A stretch of 64,000 nt of DNA from Blautia sp. Marseille-P3087 (lineage in GTDB: Bacteria > Bacillota > Clostridia > Lachnospirales > Lachnospiraceae), in NCBI RefSeq assembly GCF_900120195.1, contig NZ_LT635539.1:2716441-2780440 (forward strand). Direction: 5' to 3'. Numbering within the stretch: position 1 is the stretch's first letter; each line of letters starts with the position of its first letter. The position numbers were made by a program, and so were the translations under genes. Of this stretch, positions 1 to 8,226 are shown one piece after another. A model generated the notes under the pieces. It did no database searches, had not been told where the DNA came from, and saw only the letters and a list, made by a program, of their open reading frames with translations.

Positions 1-1
1 T

Positions 2-1699
2 TATAATTCTTATGTGATCCTGGACGAAAAAATTGCGGTTATGGATACTGTAGATGCAGATTTTACTCACCAGTGGCTTGACAATATCCAGCAGGTTCTG
101 GATGGCCGTAAACCGGATTATCTGATTGTACAGCACATGGAACCTGATCATGCAGCCAATGTTGCAAATTTCCTGAAAGTATATCCGGATACTACAGTAG
201 TTGCTACAGGTAAAGCGTTTGGCATGATCCGAAACTTTTTTGAACTGGATCTGGAAGGAAAGAAAATAGAAGCGGAAAACGGCAGTACACTTTCTCTCGG
301 ATATCATCAGCTTACTTTCGTATTTGCACCGATGGTTCACTGGCCGGAAGTTATGGTTACTTATGACAGCACAGAAAAGGTTCTTTTTTCCGCAGATGGC
401 TTTGGAAAGTTCGGAGCGCTGGATGTGGAAGAACCATGGGATGACGAGGCAAGAAGATATTTTATCGGTATCGTAGGAAAATACGGTGCACAGGTACAGA
501 AACTTCTCAAAGTAGCGGCCACTCTCGATATTCAGAAAATCTGTCCGCTTCATGGACCTGTTCTTACAGAAGATCTCGGACATTATATCGGGCTTTATGA
601 TACATGGTCTTCCTATATGCCGGAAGATGACGGAATTGTGATTGCCTATACTTCCGTATATGGACACACCAGAATGGCAGTTTCTCTTCTTGCTGAAAAA
701 TTAAAAGCAAAAGGATGTCCAAGGGTTCTGGTTTATGATCTTGCAAGAGATGATATGTCCCAGGCATTGAGTGATGCTTTCCGCTATTCAAAACTGATCC
801 TGGCAACCACAACTTACAATGCAGGTATCTATCCGTTTATGAATGATTTTATTACCCGACTGGTAGAACACAATTACCAGAATCGTACCGTCGGCCTCAT
901 TGAAAATGGTTCATGGGCACCTCTGGCAGCAAAAATTATGAAAGAAATGATGTCTAAGTGCAAAAAAATCGACTGGCTGAAAAACTCTGTACACATCTGG
1001 TCTGCTGTAAAGGAAGAAAACCGTAAACAGATCGATGATATGACAGATGAACTCTGCAAAGAATATATTGCAAAAGATGATACTCTTGCAAACAAAAATG
1101 ACATGACTGCGCTTTTCCGCATCGGTTATGGCCTTTATGTAGTTACCTCCAACGATGGAAGAAAAGATAACGGTCTTATTGTAAATACAGTTACGCAGCT
1201 GACGGACAATCCATATCGCGTAGCTGTAAATATCAACAAGGCAAATTATTCTCATCATGTAATCCGGCAGACAGGTGTTCTCAATGTAAACTGCCTGTCC
1301 GTAGATGCACCGTTCTCTGTTTTTCAGCAGTTTGGCTTCCAGTCAGGAAGAACTGTCGACAAATTTGCAGGACAGAAGATCAACCGTTCCGGAAACGGAC
1401 TTGTATTTCTGGATAAATATATCAATGCATTCATGTCACTGAAAGTAGAACAGTATGTCGACCTTGATACGCATGGAATGTTCATCTGTAGCGTTACAGA
1501 AGCCCGTGTTATGAGTGATCAGGATACCATGACTTACACTTATTACCAGCAGAATGTAAAACCGAAGCCGGAAACAGAAGGTAAAAAAGGTTTTGTCTGC
1601 AAAGTCTGCGGCTATGTCTACGAAGGCGATGAACTTCCGGAAGACATCATTTGCCCGCTGTGCAAGCATGGAGCTGTGGATTTTGAACCGATACAGTAA
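2..1699 (+). CDS. Four-domain flavodiiron protein (FprA type) with flavin reductase and rubredoxin domains, 5' truncated
   Basis: This cytoplasmic enzyme probably reduces O2 or NO to protect an anaerobe. The frame is open to the window edge and reads YNSYV before the first GTG at 14, so the start lies upstream. Counting from that GTG, residues 1-200 are a metallo-beta-lactamase diiron domain with ligands H41, E43, D45, H46 (HMEPDH), H109, D128 and H180. Residues 208-350 are a flavodoxin domain (AYTSVYGHTR loop). Residues about 365-515 resemble an FMN-binding split-barrel flavin reductase. Residues 524-561 are a rubredoxin with CKVCGY and CPLC iron ligands. Carrying the reductase and rubredoxin in one chain suggests it can take electrons from NAD(P)H without a separate rubredoxin. 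The 3' end converges on the next gene with a 2-base gap. Confidence 0.95.
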   Translation, partial: YNSYVILDEKIAVMDTVDADFTHQWLDNIQQVLDGRKPDYLIVQHMEPDHAANVANFLKVYPDTTVVATGKAFGMIRNFFELDLEGKKIEAENGSTLSLGYHQLTFVFAPMVHWPEVMVTYDSTEKVLFSADGFGKFGALDVEEPWDDEARRYFIGIVGKYGAQVQKLLKVAATLDIQKICPLHGPVLTEDLGHYIGLYDTWSSYMPEDDGIVIAYTSVYGHTRMAVSLLAEKLKAKGCPRVLVYDLARDDMSQALSDAFRYSKLILATTTYNAGIYPFMNDFITRLVEHNYQNRTVGLIENGSWAPLAAKIMKEMMSKCKKIDWLKNSVHIWSAVKEENRKQIDDMTDELCKEYIAKDDTLANKNDMTALFRIGYGLYVVTSNDGRKDNGLIVNTVTQLTDNPYRVAVNINKANYSHHVIRQTGVLNVNCLSVDAPFSVFQQFGFQSGRTVDKFAGQKINRSGNGLVFLDKYINAFMSLKVEQYVDLDTHGMFICSVTEARVMSDQDTMTYTYYQQNVKPKPETEGKKGFVCKVCGYVYEGDELPEDIICPLCKHGAVDFEPIQ

Positions 1700-1701
1700 A
1701 A

Positions 1702-2070
1702 CTAAATAAAATGCAGATGTTCTTTCCATAATTCTTTATACAATGCTTCTGCAGTCCAGAAGATATTGTGTGGGGTAATGATAGCTTTTAACGGAATAGA
1801 TGCTGCGCCGGTCTGCTTATAGTCGGCGAGAAAGGCATCCATCTGCGTGGAGTCGGTCCCGGAGAATACCATCATTCCGAGTGGGAAATCCGGGCCGATA
1901 TAATTTGTTTTTTCTTTGTGAAAGCCCTGGATTCCGGCAAGAAAGCCAAGCTTCTGCCCATAATTTATCCGGGAAATTTCTTTTACCTGCATTCCGTTTT
2001 TCAGGGCAGTACTGCGAACCGCTCTGAGTTTTTCTGTTTCGAGTCCGAAAGTTAATATAATCTGTGCCAT
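1702..2070 (-). CDS. DUF3783 family protein
   Basis: A 122-residue soluble protein with the look of the DUF3783 family: a short beta-rich start (MAQIILTFGLE) and a central FPLGMMVFSG segment followed by a helical tail. Its function is not known. The start is supported by an AGAAAGG ribosome site just upstream on the minus strand. It converges with the flavodiiron gene and lies downstream of a small hypothetical gene on the same strand, so the two may share a transcript. No membrane segment or signal peptide is visible. Family assignment is from memory of the sequence pattern and is fairly secure; any role is unassigned. Confidence 0.75.
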   Translation of the reverse strand: MAQIILTFGLETEKLRAVRSTALKNGMQVKEISRINYGQKLGFLAGIQGFHKEKTNYIGPDFPLGMMVFSGTDSTQMDAFLADYKQTGAASIPLKAIITPHNIFWTAEALYKELWKEHLHFI

Positions 2071-2093
2071 TTTTCTACCTTTCTAAATCAGTT

Positions 2094-2366
2094 TTAGAGC
2101 CCATTCTGATACACGTCATTGATCACGCTCTGGGCCTGTTCCACTTCTTTTTTCTGAATGATCGCATTTCGGTCACTTAAGATCGCAAGCATTTCATCTA
2201 TGAGGTCTTCAATCCGCGGATTGCTTATTCGATAGAGATATCCGAGCATCCGGGTGGCAGTATAATCTGTATTCATATTTTTGTATGCAATCTCTGCACA
2301 AAGTTCTTTGGGATATCCTTTGCTGAGTAAAATTTTATATAATTCATCAGTACGTTCTGATGCCAT
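2094..2366 (-). CDS. Small conserved hypothetical protein
   Basis: A 90-residue, highly charged, helical protein (MASERTDELYKILL...) with a GAGTGACAG ribosome-site region before the start. I do not recognise a domain. Codon use and the even charge pattern look like a real gene. It lies 23 bases upstream of the DUF3783 gene on the same strand, suggesting a two-gene operon. No cysteines suited to metal binding other than a single one, and no membrane segment, are seen. Confidence 0.65.
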   Translation of the reverse strand: MASERTDELYKILLSKGYPKELCAEIAYKNMNTDYTATRMLGYLYRISNPRIEDLIDEMLAILSDRNAIIQKKEVEQAQSVINDVYQNGL

Positions 2367-2555
2367 GATCTGTCACTCCTCTATAGTATTTCCATTTCGT
2401 GTTTTTATGTATCTTGATTATAGCAACAAATAAATCGAATGGCTATTCCATTTTCGGAAAAGTAAAAGCCTTACAAAATTTCTTGACTTTCGAAATATTT
2501 GAACGGATAATCTTCTATAGAAGGAATTTGAATATCATTTTGGAGGGTGAAGGAA

Positions 2556-3545
2556 ATGTATACAGCAGCAAAAGAACGATATACACAGATGGAGTGTAAG
2601 CGCTGCGGAGACAGCGGCTTAATGCTTCCGAAGGTGTCTCTGGGACTGTGGCACAATTTTGGTGATACAGCAAATTATGAGAATATGAAAAAGCTTTGTT
2701 TCACTGCATTTGACAATGGTATCACACAGTTTGACCTTGCAAATAATTACGGACCGGAGCCGGGAAGTGCCGAGAAAAACTTCGGCCGTATTCTGAAAGA
2801 GGATCTTGGAGTTTACCGAGATGAGCTGATCATTACAACAAAAGCAGGATATGATATGTGGGAGGGTCCTTACGGGAACTGGGGAAGCCGCAAATATCTT
2901 CTTGCAAGTCTTGATCAGAGCCTGAAACGAATGGGACTGGAATACGTCGATATTTTTTATCATCACAGAATGGATCCGGAAACTCCTCTTGAAGAGACAA
3001 TGGGAGCGCTGGCAAGCGCAGTACAGAGAGGAAAAGCAATCTATGTCGGTCTTTCCAATTATGACGGGCCTACCCTGGAAAAAGCAGCTGCAATCCTCAA
3101 AGAGCTGCATTGTCCGTTTGTAATTAACCAGAACCGCTATTCTATTTTTGACAGAGCTGTAGAAAAAAATGGATTAAAAGATATGGCGGGCAAACTGAAA
3201 AAAGGTCTGATCACATTCAGTCCTCTTGCACAGGGCCAGCTGACGGACCGCTATCTTCACGGTATTCCGGAAGACAGCCGAATCCGTACAGATGGAAGAT
3301 TTTTAAAAGAAAGTACACTGGATGAACACAGGCTGGATCAGATTCGTAAGCTGAATGATCTGGCAGCACAGCGAGGCGAGAAACTTGCCGACATGGCACT
3401 CGGATGGCTGCTTCATCACGACGAAGTTACAAGTGTACTGATCGGTGCATCAAAACCGCAGCAGATTCTTGACAATGTAAAAGCAATCAGCTGTGCACCG
3501 TTTACAGAAGAAGAACTGAAACTGATCGATGAGATTTCTGCGTAA
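2556..3545 (+). CDS. Aldo/keto reductase (YghZ / L-glyceraldehyde-3-phosphate reductase type)
   Basis: An NADPH-dependent oxidoreductase with a TIM-barrel fold, 329 residues. The sequence carries the family marks: FDLANNYGPEPGSAE near the catalytic Asp/Tyr, TTKAGYDMW around the catalytic Lys, the DIFYHHR strand with the catalytic His region, and the C-terminal VLIGASKPQQILDN cofactor-binding segment. YghZ-type proteins reduce methylglyoxal and L-glyceraldehyde 3-phosphate; the true substrate here is not shown. I chose ATG 2556 over GTG 2547 because GGAGGG at 2542-2547 sits 8 bases before it. A terminator follows at once, so the gene is probably monocistronic. Confidence 0.92.
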   Translation: MYTAAKERYTQMECKRCGDSGLMLPKVSLGLWHNFGDTANYENMKKLCFTAFDNGITQFDLANNYGPEPGSAEKNFGRILKEDLGVYRDELIITTKAGYDMWEGPYGNWGSRKYLLASLDQSLKRMGLEYVDIFYHHRMDPETPLEETMGALASAVQRGKAIYVGLSNYDGPTLEKAAAILKELHCPFVINQNRYSIFDRAVEKNGLKDMAGKLKKGLITFSPLAQGQLTDRYLHGIPEDSRIRTDGRFLKESTLDEHRLDQIRKLNDLAAQRGEKLADMALGWLLHHDEVTSVLIGASKPQQILDNVKAISCAPFTEEELKLIDEISA

Positions 3546-3570
3546 TTATTTAACACTGCAGAAGTATAGC

Positions 3571-3602
3571 AAGGCTGTCGTACTAGTGCGGCAGCCTTTT
3601 TT
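3571..3602 (+). terminator. Rho-independent terminator after the aldo/keto reductase
   Basis: AAGGCTGTCG pairs with CGGCAGCCTT across a short loop (one G-U pair), followed by six T residues. Confidence 0.85.
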
Positions 3603-3751
3603 GCGGTGCGCCCGGTGGCGCGTCCGCTGATTCAAAGTAGGTGCCGGACAGGTCGCAAATGTTCAGTATTATATAAGTGGAGAGGGCACGAATGGAATCT
3701 GACCAAAAGTTGAAGTGATGTTTAATGGATATCATGATGCCGGTGAAGCAT

Positions 3752-4939
3752 TCATGTTGATTTTTCTTCCAGAAAATCGTACGCAAACTGTGCGTACATC
3801 GCAGCTCCGCGTTTTAAGACGCTTTCATCTACGGTATAGTGATCGTTGTGGTTTTTGGCGGTGATGCCAAGAGATTTATTCTGGCTTCCGACCAGCCCGA
3901 AGACACCCGGAACTTTTTCCATATAGTAGGCGAAGTCTTCACTGATCATCATTTTCGGGAATGATTTCAGACAGTCAGTACCGTACACTTTGGCAGCGGC
4001 ATTTTTTGCAATCAGTACCAGATCTTCATGCTCATTGATGATCGGAGCCGGAAAATATTCAAAAGTCAGAGTAGCCTTTGCTCCCATGGAAGCAGCTGTA
4101 TTTTCAGCGATTCTGCGGAGCAGAGGCTCTGTTTTTTTGCGCATTTCAGGGGAATGGGTACGCGTAGTTCCCTCCAGAACGACCTTATCAGCAAGAATAT
4201 TAAAGCGCTGTCCGCCTTCTATCTTACCGACGGTGACAACCAGTGGATTCAGAGGATCATTCATACGGGAAACGATTGCCTGAATTTCTGTGATGATATA
4301 AGCGGCAGTCAGAATCGCATCAGCACCCTGATGCGGGGTGGAACCATGAGAGGAAACACCCTCGATTTCAATTCGGAAATTGTCACAGCTGGCCATACGT
4401 GGGCCAGATTCAAAATTCATATAAGGTGCATCCAGATCTCCCCAGATATGTGTGCCGTAAATGGCATCTACATCGTCCAGAAAACCATGCTCGACATAGT
4501 ACTGTGCACCGTGGCAGGATTCTTCTGCAGCCTGAAAGATGATCTTTACATTTCCTTTCAGGTCTTCTTTTTTTGCCATCAGCATACGGATTCCGCCCAG
4601 AAGCATGGCAATATGGCAGTCGTGTCCACAGGCGTGCATGACACCTGGATTCTGACTGCAAAAAGCAAGTCCGGTGTGTTCATCAACGGGAAGTGCATCG
4701 ATATCTGCACGAAGAGCGACTGTCTTGCTCTCAGGGGTAGCTTTGCATCCCTCGATCATCGCCCAGAGACCGTTATAATCCGGATAATAGTGAGGAGTCA
4801 GCCCCATTTCTTCAAGAAGTTTTCCAATCTGCCCGGTGGTGTTTTTTTCCTCAAAAGAAAGCTCTGGATGTGCATGAAAATAACGCCTCTGCTCGATGAT
4901 CCAGTTCTCGTTTTGTTCTGCCAGATTCTTAAAATTCAT
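3752..4939 (-). CDS. M20D-family metal-dependent amidohydrolase
   Basis: A 395-residue zinc/manganese peptidase-like amidohydrolase of the M20D group (N-acyl-amino-acid, hippurate or IAA-amino-acid hydrolases). It hydrolyses an N-acyl or amide bond of an amino acid conjugate in the cytoplasm; the exact substrate cannot be told. Key motifs are HAHPELSFEE near residues 23-32, ALRADIDALPV at about 74-84, MHACGHDCHIAML with metal ligands at about 104-116, AAEESCHGAQYY with the catalytic Glu pair, and a late metal-binding His near the C-terminus (KNHNDHYTVDE). The upstream minus-strand sequence gives a GGGG-A ribosome site before ATG. The gene stands alone, with a spacer of about 400 bases upstream. 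Confidence 0.93.
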   Translation of the reverse strand: MNFKNLAEQNENWIIEQRRYFHAHPELSFEEKNTTGQIGKLLEEMGLTPHYYPDYNGLWAMIEGCKATPESKTVALRADIDALPVDEHTGLAFCSQNPGVMHACGHDCHIAMLLGGIRMLMAKKEDLKGNVKIIFQAAEESCHGAQYYVEHGFLDDVDAIYGTHIWGDLDAPYMNFESGPRMASCDNFRIEIEGVSSHGSTPHQGADAILTAAYIITEIQAIVSRMNDPLNPLVVTVGKIEGGQRFNILADKVVLEGTTRTHSPEMRKKTEPLLRRIAENTAASMGAKATLTFEYFPAPIINEHEDLVLIAKNAAAKVYGTDCLKSFPKMMISEDFAYYMEKVPGVFGLVGSQNKSLGITAKNHNDHYTVDESVLKRGAAMYAQFAYDFLEEKST

Positions 4940-5336
4940 ATCAATTTCCCCTCATGTATGCTGATGATAACTGAGTAATATTATCTATTTAAGATGCCAT
5001 ATTTTATGAAATAATAGTAGCGAAAGTAGTAAAGAATGTCAAATGATTTCAGGGATAGAAATAAATGAAAGTTAAGAATAATTTGTCGAACATTTTTTGT
5101 TGACACTGCGCGTTTTTTCTTTTACATTATGTAATATACAGACAGTTGCAGGGAAATTGTCGATTACAATTTGTTATATCTATTATTTTCTAATGAATAT
5201 TCTTATCTCGATTTCAGAGAAAATACCAACATAGAAATCATATAAACAGCAGAAAAGTATGTTGTCTGTAGTATTTTTTTTTGATATATTGTAATTAGGT
5301 GATTTTTTTGAATACTTTTTTGCAGAAAGGATTCAA
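4940..5336. other. AT-rich intergenic spacer with a candidate promoter/operator
   Basis: No gene is visible. A TTGACA at 5100-5105 with a TACATT -10 at 5123-5128 (17-base spacer) points rightward toward the Rpn-like gene. The -10 is overlapped by a palindrome, TTACAT-T-ATGTAA, at 5122-5134 that could be a repressor site. The remaining sequence is low-complexity A/T. Confidence 0.4.
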
Positions 5337-6182
5337 ATGAAAGAAGAAATCAGTGTTACAAAAGAAGAAAAATCTTCAGTATATCAGCACGAAGATGCAA
5401 TCATGAAGAGTATGATGCAGTTTTTTGCTAATGAATTATTGCCATATTTAGGAATCCATGAGAAAGTTATTGGAATCGCACCTACTGAATCTACTATATT
5501 GGAATTTCATAAGTATTTTCAGGACAATAACCTGATTATGGAAGATGGAAGCTGGAAACATTTCGAGTTTCAGAGCAGTAGTAAAGGCATTAAAGATTTG
5601 AAAAGATTTCGTTCGTATGAGGCGGTAATCAGTTATCAGTACAATGTTTCGGTAACTACATGTGTGCTGTTTTCTGGGAAAATTAAAAATCCGGTGACAG
5701 AATTTACGGAGGGACTGAATACATATCGAATAATGCCGATTATTATGGCAGATTGGAATGCAGATGAGTTTTTGATTGAACTGAGGCACAAAATAGACGA
5801 AAACGAAAAAATAACAAAAGAAGAATTAATCAGACTGGTTCTGATGCCGTTAATGGGTGGAGAATCAGCGCAGAAAGAGCGTATTACAGGTGCGTTCAGA
5901 ATAATAGAAAAAGCAAAAGATATTTCGGAGGAGGATGTCCGAAGATTGGAGGCAGTGATATACACAATGGCTGACAAATTTTTAGAGAAAATTGATCTGG
6001 ACGAAGTAAGGAGTGAAATGCGAATGACAGAGTTGGGAAAAATGCTATATAAAGAAGCCGAAAAAAAGGTTAAATTGGAATCAGCCAAAAATCTTCTCGG
6101 AATATTAAATGATGAACTGATTGCCGAAAAGATTGGAATACCGTTAGAAGATGTATTGAAATTAAAAGAAGAAATGAAATAG
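5337..6182 (+). CDS. Rpn-like PD-(D/E)XK nuclease family protein
   Basis: A 281-residue protein resembling the Rpn/'PD-(D/E)XK nuclease family transposase' group that is common as multiple copies in gut Clostridia. Candidate active-site residues are D70 and the E77-x-Q79 pair (HFEFQS), the ExQ variant of this fold. Rpn proteins are linked to DNA cleavage and recombination, but no reaction is shown for this one. The C-terminal third is helical and charged, ending with a short DUF-like helix (IPLEDVLKLKEEM). The start is ATG with an AGAAAGGA site. The gene is richer in A/T than its neighbours and sits in an accessory patch beside a broken gene, which fits horizontal spread. Confidence 0.75.
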   Translation: MKEEISVTKEEKSSVYQHEDAIMKSMMQFFANELLPYLGIHEKVIGIAPTESTILEFHKYFQDNNLIMEDGSWKHFEFQSSSKGIKDLKRFRSYEAVISYQYNVSVTTCVLFSGKIKNPVTEFTEGLNTYRIMPIIMADWNADEFLIELRHKIDENEKITKEELIRLVLMPLMGGESAQKERITGAFRIIEKAKDISEEDVRRLEAVIYTMADKFLEKIDLDEVRSEMRMTELGKMLYKEAEKKVKLESAKNLLGILNDELIAEKIGIPLEDVLKLKEEMK

Positions 6183-6194
6183 AATATTGACTAT

Positions 6195-6232
6195 AAAACA
6201 GGAGCTGTCTATAAGATGGTTCCTGTTTTATT
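6195..6232 (+). terminator. Terminator-like hairpin after the Rpn-like gene
   Basis: AAAACAGGA pairs with TCCTGTTTT around a loop of about 17 bases, ending in T/A-rich sequence. The T tract is short, so strength is uncertain. Confidence 0.55.
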
Positions 6233-6374
6233 ACAGGAAAACAGGAAAAAAAGGAAAGCATCATAGGAAACCTGGGTTCTACGAGCATCGTTGCAATATA
6301 AAGTATAGTATTTGTAGAAATAAAAAAAATTTTTTAAAAATTAAAACCATCCGGGCTATTTAAGTGTCTATTAG

Positions 6375-6683
6375 ACAGAACGGCTAAAAAAACAACATTT
6401 TGATGGTATTACGAAAGCCGGTCAGGTAAAAATTGTTGCTAAGATCGGAAAGAAAAAATTAATCTGTAAAGTCTGCAAAGGAGCTGGACAAATTTATGTT
6501 TCTAATGCAGGAATCTGTGGCATTTGTGGTGGAAGCGGTCAGCAATATATGTCTTGTTTGTACTACGACATGATAATGGGCTGGGTCGTCGGATATACAA
6601 TGTGTGGCAGCTGCAGCGGAAGTGGACATGTATCAGGATATGTTCTATGTAATCATTGCAGAGGAACCGGGCAGCAGGATTAA
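6375..6683 (+). pseudogene. Remnant of a Cys-rich (DnaJ-type CxxCxGxG) zinc-finger protein
   Basis: An open frame with four CxxCxGxG units: CKVCKGAG, CGICGGSG, CGSCSGSG and CNHCRGTG, ending ...GTGQQD and a stop at 6681-6683. This is the zinc-binding pattern of DnaJ cysteine-rich domains and of several small membrane or redox proteins. The frame is bounded upstream by TAG at 6372-6374 and has no ATG, GTG or TTG before the first zinc unit. Reading frame -1 upstream (LLDRTAKKTTF) would join naturally to DGITKAGQV if one T were removed from the TTTT run at 6398-6401. I therefore read it as a frameshifted, 5'-degenerate gene. An alternative is a short protein starting from an ATT codon, which I think less likely. 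Confidence 0.7.
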
Positions 6684-6807
6684 TTACCAAATTTGATGCC
6701 CGTGTCACAGATTCCATCCTTGGAACTCCCATTTGCAATCCTCTCCCTGGGATGCTATGATAAACACCAGAAGCATGACTGGGAAATTCGCCAGAAATAC
6801 AATAAAA

Positions 6808-6855
6808 AAATTCAATACAAAGTTTAACAGGAAATTCAATACAAAATTCAACAGG
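6808..6855. repeat. Tandem pair of 24-base direct repeats before the Nudix gene
   Basis: Units 6808-6831 and 6832-6855 match except for a few positions (aaattcaatacaaa then gtttaacagg or attcaacagg). They end 11 bases before the Nudix start, so the second unit carries its ribosome-site region (CAGGGAG). Confidence 0.8.
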
Positions 6856-6866
6856 GAGACAAAAAA

Positions 6867-7370
6867 ATGGAATATTGGGACATTTATGATAGAGATAAGA
6901 AGCCGACGGGCCGTACAATGAAACGGAACGACTGGTGCCTGAAGGATGGGGAATACCACTTGACGGTACTTGGTGTGGTAGCGCGTCCGGATCACAAATT
7001 TCTGATTACGAAACGAGTCATGACGAAAGCATGGGCACCGGGATGCTGGGAGGTTTCCGGCGGAGCTGCACAGGCAGGTGAAGAGTCCCTCGAGGCAGTA
7101 CTTCGTGAAGTAAAAGAAGAGACCGGGCTTGATGCACGGGATGCCGACGGCGGTTATTTGTTTACTTATAAGCGTGAAAATCCGGGCGAAGGTGACAACT
7201 ATTTTGTCGATGTATACCGCTTTATTATGGATGTTAAAGATGAAGATCTGCATCTGCAGGAAGCAGAGACAGATGGCCACATGTTTGCAACTCTGGATGA
7301 GATCAAAGCCTTTGCCGCAGAGGATAAATTCCTTCATTATGACAGCATCAAACAGGCGTTTGAATTCTGA
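6867..7370 (+). CDS. Nudix hydrolase
   Basis: A 167-residue Nudix-fold pyrophosphohydrolase. The complete Nudix box spans residues 66-88, including the G-x5-E and REVKEETGL metal-binding part, and the frame opens with MEYWDIYDRDKKPTGR, which is typical of the IDI-like/YfcD subgroup of 'NUDIX domain-containing proteins' in Firmicutes. Substrate is probably a nucleoside diphosphate derivative or similar, but cannot be assigned. The start is ATG 6867 with CAGGGAG upstream inside a tandem repeat. It converges on a Crp-like gene, leaving about 50 bases that hold no strong terminator. Confidence 0.93.
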   Translation: MEYWDIYDRDKKPTGRTMKRNDWCLKDGEYHLTVLGVVARPDHKFLITKRVMTKAWAPGCWEVSGGAAQAGEESLEAVLREVKEETGLDARDADGGYLFTYKRENPGEGDNYFVDVYRFIMDVKDEDLHLQEAETDGHMFATLDEIKAFAAEDKFLHYDSIKQAFEF

Positions 7371-7419
7371 TAAAGCTATCGTATCAAACACGGCAAAACG
7401 CGATAAAAGCAAGTACAAT

Positions 7420-8082
7420 CTAGTCGATATCTTTTAATACAAAACTATTTTTGTGATAGTCCAGAAGCCCTTCTTTTTTCATTTTACCGAGTTCCTTTGA
7501 CAGAGCGCTGCGATCCAGACTGAGGTAATCTGCAAGCTGCTGGCGGTTCAGCGGAATGTCGATGTAACGGCTTTTCTGCAGTCCTGCCTGATAGGAAAGA
7601 TAGGAGAGCAGACGATCGCGGATCTTCTTGGAAGAGGTGTGCAGGATGCGGCGCGACAGCAGCAGGTTTTTGCGTGCGCTGATCATCGTCATATTGTGGA
7701 TCAGATGCGAATATTCGCCTTTTCCGGCGGCTGCAAGCCTGAAAAGTTCCGCTACATTCAGAAAAAGGATTTCTGCTTCTTCCATAGCGATGACATCAAC
7801 CATCATCGGTTCGTCGGGAATACAGGCGTAAGCTTCTGCAAATACTTCCCCGGCGCGTGCAAGACTTATGATATTTTTGTTGCCCCACAGGTCATTGTTT
7901 TCAATCTGGACAGTACCGTATAATACGATTCCTACATCAGTGACAGGAGTTCCGGCAAGATAAACCGGGGCTCCTTTTTTATATTTTTTTGTAAAAGTTT
8001 TCAGTCCGTACAGAAGGTTTTCCGTCGCGGAGGGGGAGCACCCCTGAAACAGTGCTGTGCGGGAAATCAGTTCATAATCCAT
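7420..8082 (-). CDS. Crp/Fnr-family transcriptional regulator
   Basis: A 220-residue regulator. Residues about 20-125 form the cyclic-nucleotide-type effector barrel and residues about 150-210 a Crp-type winged helix-turn-helix with recognition region LNRQQLADYLSLDRSALSKEL. There is no N-terminal cysteine cluster of the Fnr type, so the effector is not an obvious 4Fe-4S cluster. It is divergent from a ferredoxin-like gene. A perfect 14-base palindrome sits 27 bases from its start codon, consistent with self-regulation and control of the ferredoxin gene. In related Clostridia such Crp genes accompany hybrid-cluster protein (nitrosative stress) genes; hcp itself is not in the window. Confidence 0.9.
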   Translation of the reverse strand: MDYELISRTALFQGCSPSATENLLYGLKTFTKKYKKGAPVYLAGTPVTDVGIVLYGTVQIENNDLWGNKNIISLARAGEVFAEAYACIPDEPMMVDVIAMEEAEILFLNVAELFRLAAAGKGEYSHLIHNMTMISARKNLLLSRRILHTSSKKIRDRLLSYLSYQAGLQKSRYIDIPLNRQQLADYLSLDRSALSKELGKMKKEGLLDYHKNSFVLKDID

Positions 8083-8108
8083 AAAAATTCTCCGTTTTTG
8101 CTTATTTT

Positions 8109-8122
8109 GTGGTTATAACCAC
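8109..8122. promoter_or_regulatory. Perfect palindrome, candidate Crp/Fnr-type operator
   Basis: GTGGTTATAACCAC is a perfect 14-base inverted repeat in the divergent spacer. A -10-like TAGTAT at 8142-8147 puts its centre near -38 of the ferredoxin-like gene, close to the position used by Crp/Fnr activators. On the other side it lies within the likely promoter of the regulator. Confidence 0.7.
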
Positions 8123-8226
8123 GGATTTTTCCTTGTTAGTTTAGTATTCTTTGGGTGTAAGGTCAAGGCACAAAAAGAAAAAGAGTAAGAAGAAACCAAA
8201 AAATAACAAAAACAGGAGGATATTTT

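Noticed and set aside
4028-4978. 316-codon plus-strand frame opposite the M20 amidohydrolase
   Set aside because: The M20 gene on the minus strand has all metal-binding motifs; the opposite frame has no recognisable domain.
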